DNA from: Erythrobacter sp. UBA3075
GTDB taxonomy: Bacteria; Pseudomonadota; Alphaproteobacteria; Sphingomonadales; Sphingomonadaceae
DNA length: 12,873 nucleotides
Direction of reading: 5' to 3'
Assembly (NCBI GenBank): GCA_002367375.1
Contig: DFBR01000108.1
Span: 1 to 12,873 of the forward strand
The notes below the pieces were generated by a model, which was not told the origin of the DNA, did no database searches, and saw only the letters and a list, made by a program, of their open reading frames with translations. Made by a program: the position numbers and the translations under genes. Shown piece by piece: positions 7,420 through 12,873 of the stretch. Every line of letters begins with the position of its first letter. The stretch's first letter is position 1.

Positions 7420-7722
7420 TTAGTCTTTTTTCGCCACCGGCGGATTCTCGCCCAGATCTTCATACCAGGCTTCGACCGGACCGCTCAGCTTGATTGTTAG
7501 CGGGCGGCCCTTGCGGTCGACTGTCTTGCCGGCCTGCACCCGCACCCAGCCTTCGGAAATGCAATATTCCTCGATGTCGGTGCGCTCGCGCCCCTTGAAG
7601 CGGATGGCAACACCGCGTTGCAGCAGCTCGGCATTGAAATGCTTGCTGTGCGGGTTGATCGCGAGATGATCGGGCGGGGTGTCGCCATTTTTGGGCGTAT
7701 CAGGAGTATTCTGTTCAGTCAT
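7420..7722 (-). CDS. DUF3297 family small protein
   Basis: 100-residue soluble protein of the DUF3297 family, conserved in proteobacteria with unknown function. The conserved core is complete: PDHLAINPHSKHFN (about 17-30), RGVAIRFKGRERTDIEEYC, SEGWVRVQAGKTVDRKGRPL and TIKLSGPVEAW. No signal peptide or membrane helix is present; the N-terminus is a short polar Asp/Thr/Pro-rich stretch and the end is VAKKD. ATG 7722 is preferred over TTG 7734, which lies four codons upstream and would add MPCP; neither has a good Shine-Dalgarno. The gene is monocistronic, converges on nhaA with 31 bases between the stops, and diverges from tRNA-Leu. No function can be inferred from the neighbours. Confidence 0.87.
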   Translation of the reverse strand: MTEQNTPDTPKNGDTPPDHLAINPHSKHFNAELLQRGVAIRFKGRERTDIEEYCISEGWVRVQAGKTVDRKGRPLTIKLSGPVEAWYEDLGENPPVAKKD

Positions 7723-7789
7723 GGGGCATGGCAACTACCCATGCGGACGCAAAAATCAATCAGAATGGCCTTTCAAACCACACAGCGCC

Positions 7790-7816
7790 TTGCCCTTTTG
7801 CCCCGCCCCTTCTAAT
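7790..7816 (+). promoter_or_regulatory. Possible promoter of tRNA-Leu
   Basis: TTGCCC (7790-7795) and TCTAAT (7811-7816) are spaced by 15 bases, about 50 bases before the tRNA. The -10 matches the consensus at five of six positions. The spacing is short and the -35 is only partly matched, so this is a tentative call. Confidence 0.3.
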
Positions 7817-7863
7817 GGCGGCGCTTCGTTTCGCAGGCTCCCTGTCTGCGGGTTCGCTTGGCT

Positions 7864-7948
7864 GCGGGCGTGGCGGAATTGGTAGACGCGCTGGTTTTAG
7901 GTACCAGTATCGCAAGATGTGGGGGTTCGAGTCCCTTCGCCCGCACCA
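7864..7948 (+). tRNA. tRNA-Leu (anticodon UAG), CCA encoded
   Basis: Class II tRNA that can be folded by eye. Acceptor arms GCGGGCG (7864-7870) and CGCCCGC (7938-7944) pair fully. The D-arm contains GGTAGAC. The anticodon stem CTGGT/ACCAG encloses loop TTTAGGT with anticodon TAG, reading leucine CUN codons. The long variable arm has stem ATC/GAT around GCAA. The T-loop is TTCGAGT. Discriminator A at 7945 is followed by genomic CCA (7946-7948). The gene lies 59 bases before tig, and the two may share a transcript from which the tRNA is processed. Confidence 0.97.
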
Positions 7949-8007
7949 GTTCTGCTGGTAACTACCTGCCCTGTCGAACCGATTGAGAGAGATACAGAAG
8001 GCTGCAC

Positions 8008-9573
8008 ATGCAAATCGTCGAAAACACCAATGAAGGCCTCAAACGCGCCTACACCATCACCATTCCTGCCAAGGATATCGATGCCCGCATCGAAGCTGAG
8101 GTAAAGAAGGTTGCCCCGCAAGTGCGGATGCCCGGCTTCCGTCCCGGCAAGGTTCCGGCCAACCTCGTGCGCAAGATGCATGGAGAGGCGCTGCACGCCG
8201 ACGTGTTGAATAACACGCTGCGCGAATCGGTTGATGGCCTGATCAAGGACAAGAAGCTGCGCCCGGCACTCCAGCCCAAGGTCGAAATGACCGAAGGGTA
8301 TGAACAGGGCAAAGATGCCGAGCTGACAGTCGAAGTCGAAGTGCTGCCCGAAATCGAAGCGCCTGCGATTGACGGACTGAAGCTGGAAAAGCTCAACGTG
8401 CCCGTCAGTGACGAACAGCTTGACGAAGCGCTCGGCAAGATCGCCGAAGGTCAGAAGAGCTACAAGGACGCTCCCAAGACCAAGAAGGCTGCCGATGGTA
8501 ACCAGCTGATCATCGATTTCGTTGGCCGCGTGGACGGTATCGAATTCGAAGGCGGCAAGGCCGAAGATGCGCCGCTGGTGATCGGTGCGGGCCAATTCAT
8601 CCCCGGCTTTGAAGAACAGCTCGTTGGCGTGAAGACCGGCGATGAAAAGACCATCAAAGTTACCTTCCCCGCCGATTATCAGGCAGACCACCTGGCCGCG
8701 AAGGACGCCGAATTTGACGTCACCGTAAAGCAGGTGAAAGTCGAAGCCGAAACCAAGGTGGACGAAGACTTCGCCAAACAGCTCGGCCTTGAAGGCCTCG
8801 ATAAGTTGAAAGAGCTGGTGAAGGGCCAGATCGAGCAGGAAAGCGCCGGTCTCACCCGCACGCAGATGAAGCGCCAGCTGCTCGACACGCTTGCCGCTGA
8901 CCATGATTTCGACGTGCCGCCCACCATGGTGGAAGCCGAGTTCGACCAGATCTGGAACCAGCTGACGCAGGAAGCCGCCAAGGAAGACGATCCTGACAAG
9001 GCGATGAAGGAAATCGAAGCCGAGAAGGACGATTACAAGCGCATTGCTGAGCGCCGCGTGCGCCTTGGCCTGCTGCTTTCCGAAATCGGTCAGGCCAATG
9101 GCGTGGAAATCAGCCAGCAAGAAATGCAGATGCTGATTCAGCAGGCCGCTCAGCAATATCGCCCGGAAGACCGTGACCGGTTCCTGGAATATGTCCGTAA
9201 CGAACCGATGGCGCAGGCCCAGCTGCGTGCTCCGATGTATGAAGACAAGGTCGTCGATTTCCTCTTCGACAAGGCCGAAGTGAACGAGCGCGAGGTAACG
9301 CGTGAGGAACTGGAAGCCGCGATCGAAGCTGAGGAAGCGGCTCCCGCTCAGGCCAAGAAGAAGGCACCGGCAAAGAAAACCGCCGCCAAGAAGACCCCGG
9401 CAAAGAAGGCCGCTGCCAAGGACGCTGAAAAGAAGCCTGCTGCAAAGAAGGCTCCGGCCAAGAAGGCTGCTCCGAAGAAGGATGCGGCCGCCAAGCCAGC
9501 GGCTAAGAAGGCTCCTGCGAAGAAGCCAGCAGCCAAGAAGCCCGCTGCCAAGAAGGCTCCGGCCAAGAAGTAG
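8008..9573 (+). CDS. tig: Trigger factor (ribosome-associated chaperone/PPIase) with Lys/Ala/Pro tail
   Basis: 521-residue trigger factor, the chaperone that docks at the ribosomal exit tunnel and folds nascent chains. The N-terminal ribosome-binding domain carries the signature GFRPGKVP at 43-50, the same numbering as E. coli. The FKBP-type PPIase domain spans about 150-245 (LIIDFVGRVDG, GAGQFIPGFEEQL, FPADY). The helical substrate-binding domain follows to about 445. The last 73 residues (449-521) are almost only Lys, Ala and Pro, with about 29 lysines in AKK/PAKK units and just two Thr, two Asp and one Glu. This tail explains the extra length over the 432-residue E. coli protein. ATG 8008 follows AGAAGG by six bases. 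tRNA-Leu lies upstream and a strong hairpin terminator follows. clpP, a common neighbour of tig in other bacteria, is not downstream here. Core function is secure; the tail's role is unknown. Confidence 0.97.
   Translation: MQIVENTNEGLKRAYTITIPAKDIDARIEAEVKKVAPQVRMPGFRPGKVPANLVRKMHGEALHADVLNNTLRESVDGLIKDKKLRPALQPKVEMTEGYEQGKDAELTVEVEVLPEIEAPAIDGLKLEKLNVPVSDEQLDEALGKIAEGQKSYKDAPKTKKAADGNQLIIDFVGRVDGIEFEGGKAEDAPLVIGAGQFIPGFEEQLVGVKTGDEKTIKVTFPADYQADHLAAKDAEFDVTVKQVKVEAETKVDEDFAKQLGLEGLDKLKELVKGQIEQESAGLTRTQMKRQLLDTLAADHDFDVPPTMVEAEFDQIWNQLTQEAAKEDDPDKAMKEIEAEKDDYKRIAERRVRLGLLLSEIGQANGVEISQQEMQMLIQQAAQQYRPEDRDRFLEYVRNEPMAQAQLRAPMYEDKVVDFLFDKAEVNEREVTREELEAAIEAEEAAPAQAKKKAPAKKTAAKKTPAKKAAAKDAEKKPAAKKAPAKKAAPKKDAAAKPAAKKAPAKKPAAKKPAAKKAPAKK
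9352..9570 (+). repeat. Imperfect tandem repeat coding for the Lys/Ala/Pro tail of trigger factor
   Basis: The 3' end of tig is a low-complexity stretch of recurring units such as AAGAAGGCTCCGGCCAAGAAG, cut here to GCTCCGGCCAAGAAG, encoding APAKK, AAKK and PAAKK. Unit lengths vary between about 4 and 6 codons, so it is a degenerate repeat. Such DNA is prone to in-frame gain or loss of units. Confidence 0.75.
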
Positions 9574-9590
9574 ACTGACCGCGCGTCAGC

Positions 9591-9635
9591 CACAAAAGGC
9601 CCTCCGCAGCATCAGCCGCGGAGGGCTTTTTTGTG
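9591..9635. terminator. Bidirectional rho-independent terminator between tig and the TonB receptor
   Basis: GCCCTCCGC (9599-9607) pairs perfectly with GCGGAGGGC (9618-9626) around a 10-base loop, followed by six T (9627-9632). Outer arms CACAAAA (9591-9597) and TTTTGTG (9629-9635) are also complementary, so the minus strand shows a hairpin followed by CTTTTGTG. It suits both convergent genes: the tig stop is 18 bases before it and the receptor stop is at 9640. Confidence 0.9.
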
Positions 9636-9639
9636 CGCG

Positions 9640-11763
9640 CTAAAAACTGCCGGTCAGGGTGAGCGTGATGGTCTGCCCGCGATCACGGCGGCGCGCTTCG
9701 GTGAACAGGACTGGAGAGCTGTCGCGCGGGCCGTCATAGACCATGCGCAACAGAGTATCGCCGCCATCAAAGATATTGCCCAGCCGCAGATTGGCGGTCG
9801 CGCCGAGCACATCTTTGTGCTCGATGAACAATGCGCCAAACGTGCTCGGCCCGAATTCCAGGGCCTCCTGCTCCACTCGGAAGCGCGGCGCGCGTTCGGT
9901 GTCCTTGAAGAACCAGCCATAGGCCCAGTCCGTGCTTGGAATATCATGGCGGAAATCGAGATTGATCTCGAACGGGTCCCTGCCATCAAAGCGGCGCTCG
10001 GTTAGCGTCACCGGATCGATCAATTCGGATGTTTCCCAATCGACCCCCACTTCCAGCTGCGCGCCTTCCAGTCCCAGCGGCGCGAATTGCAGCGTGCCGA
10101 TCAGCTCCATGCCAGTGCGCCGCGCGGTTTCGATATTGCCGCGCGCCTCACCTCCGGCAATCACGGGCAGGATCAGAACAAGGTCTTCAACCTGCTCATC
10201 AAACAACGTCAGCGTGGCCGAACCCCACGGGCCGAAATTCTTGGCGATCTCGAGCTGGAAGTCCCAGCTCTGCTGCGGCCTGAGATTGCTGTTCCCGGCG
10301 TTTTCCTGCTCGTCCGAGAAATCGACGCTGGCGAGGAAATCGCCGAAATCGAGCTGGCCCACACGCCGGGCAATTTCCAGATTGAAGTCGAGACCCTCGA
10401 CAGGGGTCCAGGCGACGTTGAGCGAACCCTTGGGGCGCTCAAACATGCGTGAGCGGGCATTTGCGCCGGTTTGCGCAATCTGCGCATACTCGCCGCCGCC
10501 GACCAATTGGACCGAGAGATTGTCGGTAAGCGGGAAACCAACACTGAGCAGCGCCTCATAGCGATCCTCGCGCACGCCGCCCGCACCGCCGGGGAATGCC
10601 ACTTCGACGAAATCATCCGCCAGCGGATCGTAATCGAACAATCGCCCAACCTGATCGAGCCGGTTGAACGCCGCTTCGCCAGATATCTGGAAATCCGCGC
10701 CCCACATGCCCCAGCTGTATTCGCCGCGCCCGATCCGCTCGCCCTCATCGGCAACGCGGATGAATTGCGAACCGCTGGTTGGCAGTCCATCTGTGTCGAG
10801 GAAAGATTTGGCGATGCGTTCGCGGTGGTCGAAACTCTCCAGCGCAATCAGCTTCAGCTGGCCGGGGCCGAGCGGGAAGGTGATGTCGCCGCCGATCTCG
10901 TAGAACCATTCATCACTGTCGGTGGTGAAGCGTTCCACCAGAGGCGGCAGCGGGTTGCCCGCTTCACGAAACTCCTCTTCCTCAGCGTCGAATATCTCAA
11001 TCCCGCCAGTCAGGTTGAGATTGACCGCAACTTGCGGCGCGATCTCGAAGGCGAAAAAGCCGGTCAGATTGGGACGGTTGAACAGGCGGGATGCGGAATT
11101 GATCCGCGCATCGACCGCGCCAGTGCCATCGGTGATGACGGCAGGGCCGATCACCCCGCGCGCGAAATCGCGGTTTTCCAGTGCCAGCGTGTAATCGACG
11201 CCGCCCATGCTGCCCGTCAGCGAAATCTCACCTTCAAACCACTGCGCAGGCGCGCTCAGCGTGTTCCATTCTGGTCGCCAGCGAAACTGGCCCGAAGCGC
11301 CGCCCTGCTCCACGATGATATTGGCGACACGGCCAGACAGGCCGGGGATATCGAGCATCGCGCCATCGACCACTTCGACCCGCACAACATTGCCAACCGG
11401 AATACGTGAAAGCAGGTCAGCGGTGCTGGTCGACTTGCTCGACACGCGTTCGCCATTGATCAGCAGGTTTTCCGACGCCTGCCCAAATCCGCGTCCACCG
11501 CCATCATCGTCATCATCATCGACATCAAAGCCGGGGATTTCCTCAATCAGGTCGAGCGCATTGCGCGGGGCAAAGCGGGCGAAATCCTCTACGGTGTAGA
11601 CTTCACGGGCTACCGCGCGCGAAGCAGGCAGCTGATCCTGCACGCTCGCGTCCTCGGGCAACGCAGTCTCGCTTTCAGCCTCCTGCGCATGGGCGATGCC
11701 CGCTTGGCTCGCCAAAGCGACAGCCAGCGCCAGCAATCCCGTGTGAGAGCGGCGTAGAGACAC
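9640..11763 (-). CDS. TonB-dependent outer-membrane receptor
   Basis: 707-residue TonB-dependent receptor expected to import a scarce ligand across the outer membrane using TonB energy. A signal peptide ends near AHA (cut after A26). A plug domain follows at about 53-155: REVYTVEDFARFAPRNALDL, EEIPGF, an Asp run (D80, D82-D87) with GGGRGFG, then ENLLINGERVSSKS and RVEVVDGAMLDIPG. The remainder is a beta-barrel rich in aromatic strand ends and finishes in TLTGSF. Asp/Gly inserts before RGFGxAxxN-LINGxR are familiar in a receptor subfamily of Sphingomonadales and Caulobacter-type bacteria. The start is GTG 11763, which gives the complete signal peptide; no good Shine-Dalgarno precedes it. The gene is probably monocistronic, with the shared terminator downstream. 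No sigma/anti-sigma pair, transporter or degradative enzyme for a recognisable ligand adjoins it, so the substrate is undetermined. Confidence 0.93.
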   Translation of the reverse strand: MSLRRSHTGLLALAVALASQAGIAHAQEAESETALPEDASVQDQLPASRAVAREVYTVEDFARFAPRNALDLIEEIPGFDVDDDDDDGGGRGFGQASENLLINGERVSSKSTSTADLLSRIPVGNVVRVEVVDGAMLDIPGLSGRVANIIVEQGGASGQFRWRPEWNTLSAPAQWFEGEISLTGSMGGVDYTLALENRDFARGVIGPAVITDGTGAVDARINSASRLFNRPNLTGFFAFEIAPQVAVNLNLTGGIEIFDAEEEEFREAGNPLPPLVERFTTDSDEWFYEIGGDITFPLGPGQLKLIALESFDHRERIAKSFLDTDGLPTSGSQFIRVADEGERIGRGEYSWGMWGADFQISGEAAFNRLDQVGRLFDYDPLADDFVEVAFPGGAGGVREDRYEALLSVGFPLTDNLSVQLVGGGEYAQIAQTGANARSRMFERPKGSLNVAWTPVEGLDFNLEIARRVGQLDFGDFLASVDFSDEQENAGNSNLRPQQSWDFQLEIAKNFGPWGSATLTLFDEQVEDLVLILPVIAGGEARGNIETARRTGMELIGTLQFAPLGLEGAQLEVGVDWETSELIDPVTLTERRFDGRDPFEINLDFRHDIPSTDWAYGWFFKDTERAPRFRVEQEALEFGPSTFGALFIEHKDVLGATANLRLGNIFDGGDTLLRMVYDGPRDSSPVLFTEARRRDRGQTITLTLTGSF
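11503..11526 (-). repeat. GAT/GAC trinucleotide run coding for poly-Asp in the receptor plug
   Basis: On the minus strand eight codons read D-V-D-D-D-D-D-D (residues 80-87), written mostly as GAT with one GAC and one GTC. It is a short microsatellite-like tract, followed by three Gly codons, and changes of whole triplets would keep the frame. Confidence 0.7.
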
Positions 11764-11832
11764 GCGAAATCCAGTTCGGTTGCTTACCGGCGTGCGGCTA
11801 GATCAATGCCCGGCATCCCGCAAGGCGGTGGG

Positions 11833-12873
11833 TTAATTACTCCTAGCCGGTTCCCACGGTTTCCAAGGCGCGAGGCGCGGTTCGGGCAGATCAATGCTGC
11901 GCACCCGTTCATAAGCCGCTCCGGCTTGGAGGATGGCGTGGTCTTCCCACGCACCTCCGATGAAAGACAGACCTACAGGCAGCCCTTCGATATGCCCCAT
12001 CGGCACAGTCAGATGCGGATATCCCGCAATCGCGGCAAGCGAGCCAATACCGATCCCGCCGCGGAAGTTGTCACCGTTCACCAGATCGGTCGTCCATGCG
12101 GGGCCGCGCGTCGGCGCGATCAGCACATCGACATCATGCAGCGCCAGCATTGCATCAATACCTTCGGGGCCAGCGAGATTGAAGCTGTTGGCGCGCGCCG
12201 CCTCATAGGTTTCGCGATCGGTCGTTTGCAGCGCGAGTTCAAAAATGTCCTGACCGAACCAGCGCATTTCGGTGTCGGCATTGGTGATGTTGAATGCGAT
12301 CAAATCTTCGAGCGAGCGCACCGGAATATCAGCGGGTGAACCTTGCAGATAAGCGTCGATGCCTTCGCGGAATTCATACAGCAGCACGGTATATTCATCG
12401 CGGCCCATGCTCGGATCGCCTTCATAGGTCACATCGACCAGCACTGCCCCCGCCGCGCGCAGATCGCTGAGTGCGGCTTCATAGACTTCGCCCAGCGGAG
12501 CGTAACCGCCGAAACGGTCACGCAACACGCCGATGCGCACCCCATCAAGCGAGCTCGTGACAAGCCCCTGGGTGAAGTCATAGGCAATGTCGCCATCGCC
12601 CAGCTCGCCGTAATCAGGGCCAGCAATGGCGCTGAGTAGCAGAGCTGCATCCGGCACATTGCGCGCCATCGGCCCGGCCGTGTCCTGACTGGCGCTGATT
12701 GGGATGATATGCGTCTGGCTTACGAGGCCCACGGTGGGCTTGAAGCCAACGACGCCGTTGAGGCTGGCAGGGCAAGTGATCGAACCGTCGGTTTCGGTGC
12801 CAATCGCCGCCCAAGATAGCCCCGCCGCAACTGCCGCGCCGCTGCCGGAGGACGATCCGCAAGAATTGCGATC
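11833..12873 (-). CDS. Amidase signature family enzyme, N-terminus beyond the right edge
   Basis: The visible part is the last 346 residues plus stop of an amidase-signature hydrolase (PF01425), which hydrolyses carboxamides through a Ser-cisSer-Lys triad. The glycine/serine-rich signature starts at once: DRNSCGSSSGSG, then GTETDGSI, whose Ser (codon 12783-12781) is the expected nucleophile. The cis-Ser should be the one following CG (codon about 12855-12853). The catalytic Lys would lie in the missing N-terminal part, probably 150-180 residues. GFKPTVGLVS, SQDTAGPMARNV, RWFGQDIFELA, APTRGPAW and GLPVGLSFIGG are typical of the peptide amidase-like and general amidase branch. No gatB or gatC lies in the window, and the C-terminus is not GatA-like, so a GatA assignment is unlikely. 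Internal ATG or GTG codons near 12732 would remove the catalytic serines and are not the start. Substrate is unknown. Confidence 0.93.
   Translation of the reverse strand, partial: DRNSCGSSSGSGAAVAAGLSWAAIGTETDGSITCPASLNGVVGFKPTVGLVSQTHIIPISASQDTAGPMARNVPDAALLLSAIAGPDYGELGDGDIAYDFTQGLVTSSLDGVRIGVLRDRFGGYAPLGEVYEAALSDLRAAGAVLVDVTYEGDPSMGRDEYTVLLYEFREGIDAYLQGSPADIPVRSLEDLIAFNITNADTEMRWFGQDIFELALQTTDRETYEAARANSFNLAGPEGIDAMLALHDVDVLIAPTRGPAWTTDLVNGDNFRGGIGIGSLAAIAGYPHLTVPMGHIEGLPVGLSFIGGAWEDHAILQAGAAYERVRSIDLPEPRLAPWKPWEPARSN

Noticed and set aside
7897..9156. Minus-strand open frame of 419 codons opposite tig
   Set aside because: It overlaps the tRNA and the clearly real tig coding region, and its composition (Leu/Phe/His/Gly-rich) mirrors the lysine/glutamate codons of tig. 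No family motif is visible.
10471..11409. Plus-strand open frame of 312 codons opposite the TonB receptor
   Set aside because: The minus-strand receptor has continuous family signatures and a signal peptide. The antisense frame has no ribosome-binding site or recognisable domain.
1..12873. Mobile element, CRISPR array or phage genes
   Set aside because: No transposase or integrase motifs, no regularly spaced repeats, and no target-site duplications were seen. The tRNA-Leu 3' end is not repeated elsewhere in the window, so there is no sign of an attachment-site insertion.

Overview
The window looks like a chromosomal segment of a GC-rich alphaproteobacterium, most likely Sphingomonadales (Erythrobacter/Novosphingobium-like). 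This is inferred from high GC with strong third-position bias, a TIGR02186/Alph_Pro_TM protein next to a TauE/SafE permease, a DUF3297 protein, a trigger factor with a long Lys/Ala/Pro tail, and a TonB-dependent receptor whose plug carries an Asp/Gly-rich insert. I see no insertion sequence, integrase, CRISPR array or phage gene. It reads mainly as core or near-core chromosome with a few lineage-specific genes.

Layout. Positions 1-5997 hold five genes, all on the minus strand. In transcription order they are: a membrane glycosyltransferase of the NfrB type (4570-5997); a proline-rich, beta-rich envelope protein translationally coupled to it (3395-4573, TTG start); a TauE/SafE permease (2408-3325); a TIGR02186 periplasmic protein overlapping the permease by ATGA (1626-2411); and, after 111 bases, a HerA/FtsK-type ATPase that runs off the left edge (1-1514). 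The first four could be one transcript. The first two resemble a cut-down NfrA/NfrB polysaccharide synthesis and export module.

A 164-base divergent intergenic region (5998-6161) separates these from nhaA (6162-7388, +), a Na+/H+ antiporter. nhaA converges on a small DUF3297 gene (7420-7722, -). Next come tRNA-Leu(UAG) with encoded CCA (7864-7948, +) and tig, the trigger factor (8008-9573, +). tig ends in about 73 residues of AKKxPAKK-like repeat. A bidirectional hairpin terminator (9591-9635) separates tig from a convergent TonB-dependent receptor (9640-11763, -). The window closes with the C-terminal two thirds of an amidase-signature enzyme (11833-12873, -) whose N-terminus lies beyond the right edge.

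Most candidates for a second look concern the envelope: the compact Nfr-like pair, the paired permease and TIGR02186 protein, and the Asp run in the receptor plug. The histone-like tail on the trigger factor is the clearest unusual protein feature. I found no evidence of a wholly new multi-gene system. The Nfr-like pair is the closest candidate.
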